Positions 15,581 through 24,132 of a stretch of 29,079 nt of DNA are shown here, piece after piece. Location: contig NZ_DIXC01000081.1 in NCBI RefSeq assembly GCF_002435945.1, positions 1-29,079 of the forward strand, given 5' to 3'. How positions within the stretch are numbered: position 1 is the first letter of the stretch; each line of letters starts with the position of its first letter. The position numbers and the translations under genes are program-made. The notes under the pieces are model-generated. The model did no database searches and was not told the DNA's origin. It saw only the letters and a list, made by a program, of their open reading frames with translations. The stretch is from Mesotoga sp. UBA6090 (GTDB lineage: Bacteria > Thermotogota > Thermotogae > Petrotogales > Kosmotogaceae).

Positions 15581-17608
15581 TTGAGGAACAAAATCATCCT
15601 GATTGCAACGTTACTGATCTGTGTGTTGTCTTTTGCCGGACCCAAAGACATTGCGGCTAGCCCATATTCGGCCGCTATTGAAAAGCTATTTGCCGCGGGG
15701 ATAGTTGAGGCAGAGGACGATCTCTTCAGTCCGACAGAAGCGCTTTCGAGAGCCGACGCTGCCGAGTGGATAGTCAAGACATTCAAATTGTCGACAATCC
15801 ATCCCATGAAGCTTGAAGAAGAGGTCGAGAAGAAGTTCGTCTACACGGACCCGCTTGGTGTTATCGATGAGGCTTTCGTTGTTCCGTCTGCGAAGGATAC
15901 TGTCGATATCGAAGGAGAGGAATACATCGAGGGTCTTATCAAGGTACGAGCCGAAGAGATTGTCGATGGCCTTTACAGACCGTTCGAAGCAGTAACGGGC
16001 GCCGAATTCGCGCTCGCAGTAGCCAAGGTTCTATTTGGAGTTGATGAGCCGATAGACTATTCGGCAAAGCTTTCACAACTTGTCTACGTGCCTGCCGAAT
16101 TACTCTCTATGGAAAGACCGTTGAGGCGAGAAGAAGCTGCACAGATTCTTTCGAACTTCGTAGACAATCCAGATTTCAAGATAATCACAATGCTCGCAAC
16201 CGCCGATATACACGGGCACATAGAGCCTTACTTACCAAGCGGGGCGAAGTACCCAGTAGGCGCGATGGAAAAAATGGCCTACTACGTTAAGACAGAACGA
16301 GCAATTCAGCCTAATCTTCTGCTTCTGGACGTTGGAGACGCTCCTTACAACACCAACGTCGCCAACCTTTTCGAAGGAGAGCCGGTAATTAAGATCATGA
16401 ACATGATGGGTTACGATGCCATGGTACTGGGCAATCACGACTTCGATTTCCCATTCAACGTGATGGAAAGAAACAGCAAACTTGCAAATTTCCCATTCCT
16501 TAGCGCAAACACTCTGTACCTGGGAGAATCGCCGTACTTCCTTGAGCCATACATAATAAAAGAAGTCGACGGGATAAAGATAGCCATCGTTGGGCTTACT
16601 GACGACAGCAGCGCCTGGTACACCCATCCAAGGAACGTAGCGGGAATTACCTTCGAAGAACAGTATTCTGCCGCAAAGAGACTCCTGGATGAAGTGTCTC
16701 CACAGGCAGATTTGTTGGTCGCCCTCGCCCATCTGCACGGTGGAAATAGAGTGCTTCCAACGAAGGTCCCCGGCTACGATCTTATATTCGAAGGAGGAAG
16801 GGACGTTGTCGCCTTCCCAGAAAAGATTAACGGTAGTTGGGTGATCTCTTCAGGAAAACATGCTGAGCTGATTTCAAAGACGAATCTAAACATTTACAAC
16901 GGCGAAGTAATAGGTATCAACTTCGCCCACGTATTCATGAGTCAGAACCTTCAGCAGGACGAAGAAGTAGTAGAAGTGGTACAAAGTTATGTCTCTCAAC
17001 TTGACGAAAAGCTCGGTACGGTGATTGGAAAGACCGAGGTTGATCTCGATGGAGAAAGGGGCACGGTAAGGCTGAAGGAGTCCAACCTTGCCAACGCGAT
17101 TGCCGATAGCCTTAGAGAGATGACCGGAACTGACTTCGCCATACAGAACGGCGGAGGAGTCCGAGCCAGTATTCCGGCCGGAGACATAACTATAAAGGAC
17201 GTTTACACTGTTCTTCCATTCGATAATCTAGTAGTTGCAGTAAGGGGCACCGGAAAACAGATTTGGGACATCCTTGAACATGGTATTTCGGCCTACCCGG
17301 CAGCGGCAGGCCAATTCCTGCAGGTGTCGGGTCTCGAATACACCTTCGACGCAGCTAAGCCTCCATATGAGCGCTTGATATCCGTTACATCGAACGGTGT
17401 TCCGCTAGATCCCGAAAAGACTTACACACTCACCGCCAACGACTTCCTCACGGGCGGGGGAGACAAGTTTATCATGTTCCTGGAAATGGAGAAGTTCATT
17501 GAAACAAAGTCCTTCCTCAGAGATGCATTTGCAGAATACGTCGAAAGACACGGAACAATCGCTCCAGTCAACGAGGGAAGAATAACGATTATCAACCCGG
17601 CCAATTAA
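15581..17608 (+). CDS. Secreted SLH-domain 5'-nucleotidase / metallophosphoesterase
   Basis: Exported nucleotidase of 675 residues. A signal peptide occupies about 1-26. S-layer homology (SLH)-like segments follow to about 200 (for example AAIEKLFAAGIVEAEDD and LSRADAAEWIVKTF, and a second region ending RREEAAQILSNF), which should anchor it to the cell wall or toga. The calcineurin-like metallophosphoesterase domain (205-450) has the di-metal motifs ATADIHGH (D209, H211), GNHDFDF (284-290) and LAHLHGG. The 5'-nucleotidase C-terminal domain (470-665) carries the substrate loop NGGGVRAS (523-530). It would release nucleosides and phosphate from extracellular nucleotides or 2',3'-cyclic nucleotides. 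The TTG start is preceded by AGGAGGG. It is monocistronic with a clear terminator. Confidence 0.93.
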   Translation: MRNKIILIATLLICVLSFAGPKDIAASPYSAAIEKLFAAGIVEAEDDLFSPTEALSRADAAEWIVKTFKLSTIHPMKLEEEVEKKFVYTDPLGVIDEAFVVPSAKDTVDIEGEEYIEGLIKVRAEEIVDGLYRPFEAVTGAEFALAVAKVLFGVDEPIDYSAKLSQLVYVPAELLSMERPLRREEAAQILSNFVDNPDFKIITMLATADIHGHIEPYLPSGAKYPVGAMEKMAYYVKTERAIQPNLLLLDVGDAPYNTNVANLFEGEPVIKIMNMMGYDAMVLGNHDFDFPFNVMERNSKLANFPFLSANTLYLGESPYFLEPYIIKEVDGIKIAIVGLTDDSSAWYTHPRNVAGITFEEQYSAAKRLLDEVSPQADLLVALAHLHGGNRVLPTKVPGYDLIFEGGRDVVAFPEKINGSWVISSGKHAELISKTNLNIYNGEVIGINFAHVFMSQNLQQDEEVVEVVQSYVSQLDEKLGTVIGKTEVDLDGERGTVRLKESNLANAIADSLREMTGTDFAIQNGGGVRASIPAGDITIKDVYTVLPFDNLVVAVRGTGKQIWDILEHGISAYPAAAGQFLQVSGLEYTFDAAKPPYERLISVTSNGVPLDPEKTYTLTANDFLTGGGDKFIMFLEMEKFIETKSFLRDAFAEYVERHGTIAPVNEGRITIINPAN

Positions 17609-17626
17609 TCCGGATCGCCAGTCGAA

Positions 17627-17655
17627 CGGAGAGGGAAACCTCTCCGCTTTTCTTT
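17627..17655 (+). terminator. Intrinsic terminator of the 5'-nucleotidase gene
   Basis: A perfect 8-bp stem, CGGAGAGG / CCTCTCCG, closes a GAAA tetraloop and is followed at once by CTTTTCTTT. It begins 19 bases after the stop codon and is a textbook Rho-independent terminator. Confidence 0.92.
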
Positions 17656-17980
17656 GCCCGCACAAAAGGTGCGATCTGAATTCCGCCAAGTCTTACTACC
17701 ATTTGGGAAAAGCCTTCAATAGTGAGAGTGAGTGTTTGACATCCAGCGCTACAATCATTGCATTGCTTTCATGTCTTTTTCTTTTTTGCAGATGACGTGG
17801 AATCATTGCTTAAGTTTTGAAATCAAATCTAATTATTGAGGTTCATCGGATTGTTGATTTCAGAAAAACCCTCAGTTCATTATCTCCTTGTATCACGGAT
17901 AATGGCCTGAGCTTTCTCCTATCATCAGAGTGATCTATAATTGAAAGGCCACTCCAGACAGTGAGTAAAAGGGGGCAGGT
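17656..17980. other. Intergenic region upstream of the acylase-lip genes, with a possible -10 box
   Basis: About 325 bases without a gene. TTGACA occurs at 17736-17741, but the nearest -10-like TACAAT (17750-17755) is only 8 bases away. A TATAAT at 17936-17941 lies 39 bases before the next start and is the better -10 candidate; its -35 position (TTTCTC) is poor. These are the only regulatory signs seen. Confidence 0.4.
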
Positions 17981-19222
17981 ATGAGGAAGCAACCCGCGTC
18001 GTGGATGTTTGCAATCTCTATCTTCGTGCTTGCTGCAATTTTTCCTGCCCGGTTGTCTGGCAATCAGATAGATGTAATCCGGGATTACTGGGGAATAGCC
18101 CACATCTATGCGGACAATGACTTGGAACTCTTTTTCGGGGCAGGATATGCCACAGCTGAGGACCGTATGTTTCAAATGGGACTTTCAAGGAGAAAAGTTG
18201 CCGGGACGCTATCCAAGATTTACGGCAAGAACTTGCTGGAGTCTGATAAGCTCATGCGTACACTCGGACTCTACAGACACGCGCAGGAGCTTCCTGATGT
18301 TCAGAATCCTTTTTCGGGATTAGTTGCCAGTGCAAGTCATTTGTCCGTCGGAGACTGGTACCCGCATTCTCTGACTATAGGAACCGGAGGAACCGGCCAT
18401 AACCCAAGAAGCATGAGGCTTTACGAGCTCCTGGATGATCAGAACGACTTCACTTTTGAGAGCTTTTCGGAGATTCATCAAGACAATGTCTCGGCAATTG
18501 CCAGAGATTTTCTGTCTCTCGCACGTATTTTGTCTGAGAAGAACCTTCTGTCACAGAATTCAACGAGGATTCTGAAAGCCCTAAGTGATTGGGACTATCG
18601 CCTTTTGGAGAACAGCAGAGCGGCCGATGTTGCCGAGACTATAGTACAAGTAATGCATCGCAGTCTGCGGCCCAATACGGTCACGGCTCTTCTTGCATCG
18701 AAATACGGCGGGGGCCATGCCGGCAATATCTTCCTCCTTCGGTATGCCCTAGAAGAGTTTGAGAGAACTCAGAAGTTGCCGGACGAGGAGGAATTGGCAG
18801 TCTGGGTCAACCAGGTACTCGAGGCTTCGGCCGGCAGTCTTCGGGAAACTGTTTCTCAAGTCAGAGAAGCAGTGATGGTTTATCAGACTAATCTTGAAGG
18901 CCTCCCCTCGATTTACCCCGATGCGAATCGAAATATGCCCGATCTCGTAACCACCTCGGGAAATACCATCTGGTCGCAACTGGGGAATTCTTACACTCAG
19001 ATCGCCGACCTTTCGAACATAGATAGCTCCAGAGCATTTCTGCCACCAGGAGTTTCAGAAGTCCCACGTAGCCCTCATTTCTTCGATCAGGTCGAATTAT
19101 GGGCCGCTGGAGAGACCAGACCCGCTCCTCTGAGCCGAGAAGAAGTCATGAAGTATGCAGAATTGATTGAAACACTCCCTTCGCCAATCAAAAAGACTAT
19201 GCGTCAATCAGGGTCCGATTGA
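17981..19222 (+). CDS. Penicillin acylase-family protein with a large internal deletion
   Basis: Homologue of Ntn-type penicillin/acyl-homoserine-lactone acylases, but 413 residues instead of the usual 700-800. A signal peptide (about 1-26) is followed by the alpha-chain start: IDVIRDYWGIAHIYADNDLE, then GYATAEDRMFQM and LMRTLGLYRHAQ. After DVQNPFSG (about 110) it jumps to the late beta-chain part (NPRSMRLYELLDD, then FESFSEIHQDNVS) and on to the usual C-terminus (FLPPGVSEVPRSPHFFDQ). The spacer peptide and the beta-chain N-terminus with the catalytic Ser and NNW motif are absent, so acylase activity is not expected. The frame is nevertheless intact. Its TGA overlaps the TTG start of lipB by 4 bases (TTGA), suggesting that it is still transcribed and coupled to lipB. 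It could be a decaying gene kept for the operon, or a repurposed binding protein. Confidence 0.8.
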   Translation: MRKQPASWMFAISIFVLAAIFPARLSGNQIDVIRDYWGIAHIYADNDLELFFGAGYATAEDRMFQMGLSRRKVAGTLSKIYGKNLLESDKLMRTLGLYRHAQELPDVQNPFSGLVASASHLSVGDWYPHSLTIGTGGTGHNPRSMRLYELLDDQNDFTFESFSEIHQDNVSAIARDFLSLARILSEKNLLSQNSTRILKALSDWDYRLLENSRAADVAETIVQVMHRSLRPNTVTALLASKYGGGHAGNIFLLRYALEEFERTQKLPDEEELAVWVNQVLEASAGSLRETVSQVREAVMVYQTNLEGLPSIYPDANRNMPDLVTTSGNTIWSQLGNSYTQIADLSNIDSSRAFLPPGVSEVPRSPHFFDQVELWAAGETRPAPLSREEVMKYAELIETLPSPIKKTMRQSGSD

Positions 19223-19932
19223 AAATGGAAAATCGAAGTTGCTTCTCAATAAGACTGGACGGGCTCACAAAATACCTTGACGGGCTAAATCTGCAGAATC
19301 TAGCTTTTGAAAAGGTTGTGTCTGGGAAGGCCGATTGCATACTGATTCTCCTTGAACACAAACCAGTTATTACTGTTGGCAAATCGGGTGGAAGAGAGAA
19401 TCTTCTTGTTGATGAACGCGAGCTCGAGCGTCTGGGCGTCGAACTTCGAAATACCAATAGGGGAGGAAACATAACTTATCATGGTCCGGGACAGGTAGTT
19501 GCATACCCCATTCTGAATCTTGGAAAATGGAAGAAGAATCTTCCATGGTACGTGCACTCTCTCGAAGAGGTAGTAATTAGAGTGCTGGGAGATTACGGGA
19601 TTGAAGCGGGAAGGAAACCGGAATACAGAGGAGTCTGGGTGGAAGAAAGTAAGATTGCCGCAGTAGGTATTGCTGTCAAAAGATGGTTCACAATGCACGG
19701 ATTTGCCCTGAACGTACGGGTAAACAAGGAACACTTCAGATTGATCAATCCCTGTGGTATAAAAGACTATACGATCGCTTCGATGGACGATTTTGTGGCC
19801 GACGTTGATTTCCATGAGATCATAGAGAGTGTGGAAAGGAATTTCTCTCTTGTCTTTGAAAGCAAACTGATAGAAGTTTCAAGAGAATGGCTGGAGAGTG
19901 GTCAAAGTGAAGGAGAAACCAGACTGGCTTAA
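19219..19932 (+). CDS. lipB: Octanoyl-[acyl carrier protein]:protein N-octanoyltransferase
   Basis: Transfers octanoate from ACP to lipoyl domains, the first step of de novo lipoylation, in the cytoplasm. The protein has 237 residues from the TTG. The family signature RGGNITYHGPGQ (81-92) is followed by AYPI. The catalytic lysine is K145 in SKIAAVGI and the catalytic cysteine C179 in NPCGIKDY. The TTG start overlaps the upstream stop by 4 bases and has AGGG 5 bases before it; an ATG at 19225 is an alternative, losing two residues. The gene overlaps lipA by 26 bases, so the two enzymes are co-expressed. Their targets (GcvH or 2-oxoacid dehydrogenase E2) are not in the window. Confidence 0.95.
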   Translation: MKMENRSCFSIRLDGLTKYLDGLNLQNLAFEKVVSGKADCILILLEHKPVITVGKSGGRENLLVDERELERLGVELRNTNRGGNITYHGPGQVVAYPILNLGKWKKNLPWYVHSLEEVVIRVLGDYGIEAGRKPEYRGVWVEESKIAAVGIAVKRWFTMHGFALNVRVNKEHFRLINPCGIKDYTIASMDDFVADVDFHEIIESVERNFSLVFESKLIEVSREWLESGQSEGETRLA

Positions 19933-20764
19933 GAAAAAGCTCAATGCCGACCGGAGTAAGCTGAGCGAAATAAAGGTCATGTTGCGAAGCCTGCGTCTTC
20001 ATACCGTGTGTGAAGAAGCGAGATGCCCAAATATCGGCGAGTGTTTTGCATCTAGAACCGCCACATTCATGATACTTGGAGATATCTGTACAAGAAACTG
20101 TCGATTCTGTGCAGTCTCAAAGGGAATACCGGGCTCTCCAGATCCAAAGGAGCCGGAGAACATTTCTAACGCCGTTCATGTTCTCCAATTGAGACATGTT
20201 GTAATCACCTCGGTTACCAGGGACGATCTGGACGATGGTGGCGCTTCTCATTTTGTTAATGTCGTCCGTGAATTGAGAAAGAACTGTCCAGATACGACAA
20301 TCGAGCTGCTGATCCCTGACCTAAATGGTAACTGGAAGGCTCTCGAAAAAATCGTCAGAGAGCATCCGGACGTGCTGAATCACAATGTGGAGACCGTACC
20401 TTCTCTGTACGCCAATGTGAGACCCGGAGCAACGTACGAGCGTTCTATCGGTCTCTTGCGGAGAGTGAAGGAAATTGACTCTTCGATAATTACGAAGTCT
20501 GGAATAATGGTGGGCCTTGGTGAGGGCGAAGACGAGGTTGAGTCCGTCATAGAGGACCTGCTTGGTGCAGGATGCAGCATGTTGACTATTGGTCAGTATC
20601 TGCAGCCATCTCTTAACCACCTTCCGGTAGTGGAGTACATTACGCCGGAGCAGTTTGAAGGTTACAAGATCTTCGCTTTGGAGAGAGGCTTCTCGTTCGT
20701 CGCATCGAGTCCTCTCGTTCGTAGCTCCTATCATGCCGCTCTTGGCTTCTCAAGTTTGCGCTAG
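19907..20764 (+). CDS. lipA: Lipoyl synthase (radical SAM)
   Basis: Inserts two sulfurs into protein-bound octanoate to form lipoate, using radical SAM chemistry. About 285 residues. The auxiliary 4Fe-4S cluster ligands are C35, C40 and C46 (CEEARCPNIGEC). The radical SAM cluster ligands are C61, C65 and C68 (CTRNCRFC). RSSYHA near the C-terminus supplies the conserved serine that ligates the auxiliary cluster. The GTG at 19907 is chosen because GGAGAG lies 8 bases upstream; a GTG at 19898 is too close to that site. The ribosome site lies inside lipB. No strong terminator follows. Confidence 0.95.
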   Translation: MKEKPDWLKKKLNADRSKLSEIKVMLRSLRLHTVCEEARCPNIGECFASRTATFMILGDICTRNCRFCAVSKGIPGSPDPKEPENISNAVHVLQLRHVVITSVTRDDLDDGGASHFVNVVRELRKNCPDTTIELLIPDLNGNWKALEKIVREHPDVLNHNVETVPSLYANVRPGATYERSIGLLRRVKEIDSSIITKSGIMVGLGEGEDEVESVIEDLLGAGCSMLTIGQYLQPSLNHLPVVEYITPEQFEGYKIFALERGFSFVASSPLVRSSYHAALGFSSLR

Positions 20765-20993
20765 AGAGAAGTTTTGCAACGGGATTGTTCTGGACCTTTG
20801 TTCCTTTCAAGTCTATCGTTCACAGTTTGTCGGGCAGAATCTGAGATTGCTATTTTGTTATCTTCCAAATATTGCTTCGTAAGAGTCGCTGTGATACGAT
20901 TTGCTTAAGACGTTCTCCATGTTGGACGATTCAACTGAAGAAATACGGAACTCTCGAGGTGTTTTCTACTTAATGTTTTAGGGAGCTGTGATT

Positions 20994-21437
20994 ATGGAAG
21001 CTTTTTGTATAGAGAGTGCCGATCAAATTCGAGAACTATGGTCAAAGACTTACAACACAGAAGGGAGACCCGACTGGTCTCACATTCTTCCTTACTACGA
21101 CGAAAACATTCTCTTCAAAGACACTATCCAGGAAATCCGGGGGATCGAAGAATTCAAGAAAATGACAGAAAGGCTTGCCGAGAGATCTAAAGAGCTGAAG
21201 ATGGCGGTTCTTAGAGTCGTTAAGGAAGATAAAGTAGTCTTTGTCGAATGGGAAATGACGATACTCTTCAAAAAGACGAGGACTTCAGTAATTTATGGTA
21301 CGAGCCGTCTCTCTCTTAGCGAAGAGGGAAAGATAATCGAGCAGAGAGATTACTATGACCTTTGGGGCGATATCTTCGACAACATTCCCTCATTCAGAAA
21401 GCCTTACAGGCGTTTCATGAGAAAACACTTCGGATAG
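20994..21437 (+). CDS. SnoaL/NTF2-like protein
   Basis: Protein of 147 residues with the NTF2-like (SnoaL) cone-fold pattern: an N-terminal helix (ADQIRELWSKTYN), a loop with DWSHILPYYDENILFKDT, a helix around IEEFKKMTERLAERSKEL, then alternating strands (VVFVEWEMTI, VIYGTSRLSL) and GKIIEQRDYYDLWGDIF. Such proteins are isomerases, hydrolases or ligand-binding partners. The YYDLWG ending is typical of the limonene-epoxide-hydrolase/SnoaL branch. The ATG at 20994 has GGGAG 8 bases upstream; a GTG at 20988 is too close. It is the first gene of a three-gene unit: the SDR starts 9 bases after its stop. It probably acts on the same small lipophilic substrate as the next two enzymes (inference). Confidence 0.8.
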   Translation: MEAFCIESADQIRELWSKTYNTEGRPDWSHILPYYDENILFKDTIQEIRGIEEFKKMTERLAERSKELKMAVLRVVKEDKVVFVEWEMTILFKKTRTSVIYGTSRLSLSEEGKIIEQRDYYDLWGDIFDNIPSFRKPYRRFMRKHFG

Positions 21438-21446
21438 GTTTTGCAT

Positions 21447-22418
21447 ATGGAGAGAGGCGAGAACACCATCCGCAAATACTGGAAACAATACAAATGGTCA
21501 AACATCCGCGCGATGATGAAGAACAACAAGTCCGATCCAAAGATTTGCAATGATGATTTCGAGGATCGCCTAATGGTTATCACCGGAGGCACATCGGGTA
21601 TTGGATACTACACATGCAGGAAGTATGCAAGCCATGGGGCGAAGATTTTTTCCATAAACAGAAACAGGGAGAAATCGGAAAGGCTTTGCGACGAACTCAA
21701 ACGTGACTTCGGTGTCCAGTGTTCATATATGATAGCCGACTTCAGCAGTCTAAACGATAGCCTGAGAGTCGGTGAAGAGCTCTCGGCGATGGGAGATACA
21801 ATAGATGTCTTAATACACAACGCGGGAGTCTATCTGAAGCGCAAAGAGCTAACAAAGGAAGGCTTAGAAACGACGTTCGTTGTCAATTATCTCTCCTCGT
21901 TCGTCATCAACTATCTGATAAAAGAGAAGATGAAAGCTCAAGGAAAGGGACGCATTATTATGGTGAACTCGGAAGGTCATCGCTTCGCCGTCTGGGGAAT
22001 AGAAACGGAGGACCTTAACTGGCAGAAGAGACGCTACAGTGGCCTTAAGGCCTACGGTTCCGCAAAGACTTGCCAGCTGCTTAGTATGCTTATTCTCGAT
22101 CAATACTTCGAAGGAAGCGGCGTCACAATCAACGCAATGCACCCCGGTGCAGTCAAGACGAGTACGGGAAAGGAAAATGGGGCGTTCTACAAATGGTATA
22201 AGAGAAATGTTGTCGACAGATTCTCACGCTCCCCGGAAATCTCGGCAGAAGCCCTTTTCTATTTGGGTGCTTCCCGCGATCTCCAGGATATCGGTGGAAG
22301 GTTCTTCAACCTAACCACGGAAGAGATTCCGGCCCCTCCCGCACTCGACATGGAAACAGCTAATGAACTCTGGCAGGTAAGCCTGCGAATGGGGGGACTC
22401 AATGATGGAGATCTTTGA
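21447..22418 (+). CDS. Short-chain dehydrogenase (retinol dehydrogenase-like)
   Basis: NAD(P)-dependent oxidoreductase of 323 residues, classical-type SDR. The cofactor motif TGGTSGIG lies at about 46-53, NAG in IHNAGVY, the conserved Ser in MVNSEGH and the catalytic YxxxK in AYGSAK. The stretch EDLNWQKRRYSGLKAYGSAK is characteristic of the retinol dehydrogenase 11-14/WWOX-like group, which oxidise or reduce lipophilic alcohols and aldehydes. A 40-residue basic N-terminal extension precedes the Rossmann fold and could be membrane-associating. The start is the ATG at 21447 with AGG 8 bases upstream; a TTG at 21441 is in frame. The 3' end overlaps the FAD enzyme by 17 bases, indicating one operon. 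Confidence 0.88.
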   Translation: MERGENTIRKYWKQYKWSNIRAMMKNNKSDPKICNDDFEDRLMVITGGTSGIGYYTCRKYASHGAKIFSINRNREKSERLCDELKRDFGVQCSYMIADFSSLNDSLRVGEELSAMGDTIDVLIHNAGVYLKRKELTKEGLETTFVVNYLSSFVINYLIKEKMKAQGKGRIIMVNSEGHRFAVWGIETEDLNWQKRRYSGLKAYGSAKTCQLLSMLILDQYFEGSGVTINAMHPGAVKTSTGKENGAFYKWYKRNVVDRFSRSPEISAEALFYLGASRDLQDIGGRFFNLTTEEIPAPPALDMETANELWQVSLRMGGLNDGDL

Positions 22419-24006
22419 CGCGATAATAGTTGGCGGTGGAATAGCCGGAATGACCAGTGCCGCATATATTGCAAAGCACGGAGCTAAAGTCCTCTTGTTG
22501 GAGAAGAACGAGAAATGTGGCGGCCTGATCAACTCCTTCTGGAGGGATGGCTTCCTCTTTGACGGTGGTGTAAGGGCGCTCGAAAGTGCGGGAATCATTC
22601 TTCCGATGCTAAGGGAGCTTGGGATTGAAATCGAAAGAGTCAAGAGTCCGGTATCTGTCGGGATTGAAGATAGTGTTATTCGTGTGACCTCGAAGGAAAG
22701 TTTGAAGGAGTACTCAGATCTCCTTAAAAAGATGTATCCTGGAAGCGAGGATGAGATCGAGAGAGTTGTTTCATTCATAAAGAGAATCATGAAGGACATG
22801 GAGATTCTCTACGGAGTCGATAATCCCCTTTTCATGGACTTCAAGAATAACAAGTCGTATTTTGTCAAAGTGTACCTGCCCTGGCTGTTCAAGTTCCTTT
22901 TCACTCTCCGAAGAATAGGGAAATTCCAGATGCCGGTCGAGGAATTTCTCGAGAAGATTGTCCAAAACAGGTCTTTGAGAGATATCATTGATCAGCATTT
23001 CTTCAAGAACACTCCCACTTTTTTCGCCATGAGTTATTTCTACCTTTATCAGGATTACTTCTACCCGAAGGGCGGAGTTGGAACTATGGCTGAACGCGTA
23101 AGAGAAAAAATAATCCATTTTGGCGGGGAAGTCGAGACGGGTAGGGAAGTGACCGAGATCCATGCCGGAAAAAAAGTAATCGTGGATAGCAATGGAAGAT
23201 CCTATAAGTACAGGAAACTCGTGTGGGCTGCCGACCTAAAGAAGCTCTACTCCATTCTGAAAACAGATGGACTGCCTGAAGTCGAAGTGGAAACGATCAA
23301 CACGTTTAGATCCGAGATATCGAAGAAACACGGGACCGATTCTATCTTCAGCGTCTTCATCGCGATTGATGAACCGCCCGAAAAATTCGAAGCGATCTCG
23401 AGCGAGCACTTTTTCTATACCCCTTCAAAGAAGGGGCTTGGCGAGACTCATCGCAGCGAAATGAAGTCTATGCTTGAGAACTGGTCGGTCAATTCAAAAG
23501 AAGAAGTCATGAGCTGGCTGGACAGGTTCTGTGAACTGAGCACCTACGAGATTTCGATCCCAGTTCTCAAGGACAAAAACCTAGCCCCTGAAGGAAAGAC
23601 CGGCGTGATAGTAAGCACTCTATTCGAATACGAGATAGTGAAAAAAGCGTATGAATCCGGCTGGTACGGCGAGCTGAAAGAAGAGCTCGAAAAGAGAATA
23701 ATCAAAGTCCTCTCAGACTCAGTGTACCCGATTTTGAAAGACGGGATTCTCTTTTCATTCTCCAGCAGCCCTCTTTCAATAGAGAGTTACGCCGGCAGCT
23801 CGGAAGGCTCGATCGTAGGATGGTCTTTCGAGGAGCCGATACCAGTGGTAGCCAGTATGATGAAGATAAACAGCTCGGTCAAAACGAAGATACCGGATGT
23901 TCTTCAGGCCGGCCAGTGGGCTTACAGCCCTTCCGGTGTACCGATAAGCATACTTACGGGAAAGCTGGCGGCCGATTCCGTTATAAAGACCATGAAGAAC
24001 GATTGA
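22402..24006 (+). CDS. FAD-dependent oxidoreductase (phytoene desaturase / retinol saturase-like)
   Basis: Flavoprotein of 534 residues. The FAD-binding dinucleotide motif VGGGIAGM lies at 10-17, followed by LLLEKNEKCGGL, as in the CrtI/amine-oxidase superfamily. YFYPKGGVGTMAERV is the substrate-domain motif common to phytoene desaturases and retinol saturases. The C-terminal FAD contact is around LQAGQWAYSPSGVPISILTG. It would saturate, desaturate or isomerise an isoprenoid or other long-chain lipophilic compound; the substrate is unknown. Two adjacent ATGs (22402, 22405) follow a GGGGGG run. It overlaps the SDR gene and is the last of the unit; a strong hairpin follows at 24030. Confidence 0.88.
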   Translation: MMEIFDAIIVGGGIAGMTSAAYIAKHGAKVLLLEKNEKCGGLINSFWRDGFLFDGGVRALESAGIILPMLRELGIEIERVKSPVSVGIEDSVIRVTSKESLKEYSDLLKKMYPGSEDEIERVVSFIKRIMKDMEILYGVDNPLFMDFKNNKSYFVKVYLPWLFKFLFTLRRIGKFQMPVEEFLEKIVQNRSLRDIIDQHFFKNTPTFFAMSYFYLYQDYFYPKGGVGTMAERVREKIIHFGGEVETGREVTEIHAGKKVIVDSNGRSYKYRKLVWAADLKKLYSILKTDGLPEVEVETINTFRSEISKKHGTDSIFSVFIAIDEPPEKFEAISSEHFFYTPSKKGLGETHRSEMKSMLENWSVNSKEEVMSWLDRFCELSTYEISIPVLKDKNLAPEGKTGVIVSTLFEYEIVKKAYESGWYGELKEELEKRIIKVLSDSVYPILKDGILFSFSSSPLSIESYAGSSEGSIVGWSFEEPIPVVASMMKINSSVKTKIPDVLQAGQWAYSPSGVPISILTGKLAADSVIKTMKND

Positions 24007-24029
24007 TCCGGCAGCTAAAAACCACAACG

Positions 24030-24064
24030 TTGTCTGTAGACCAGTGACTGTGGTCTTCGGACAA
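24030..24064 (+). terminator. Long hairpin after the FAD oxidoreductase gene
   Basis: TTGTCTGTAGACCA (24030-24043) pairs with TGGTCTTCGGACAA (24051-24064): 13 pairs including one G-T, with one T-T mismatch, and a 7-base loop. No T tract follows on the plus strand. On the minus strand the hairpin is followed by GTTGTGGTTTTTAG. It could terminate, stabilise the operon 3' end, or control the Nudix/deformylase pair downstream. Confidence 0.55.
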
Positions 24065-24132
24065 GTAGAAGATCGCCTCTTTGGATAAATATATGATTGG
24101 CTCGACAATCGAGTAATGAAGGAAAGAATATT

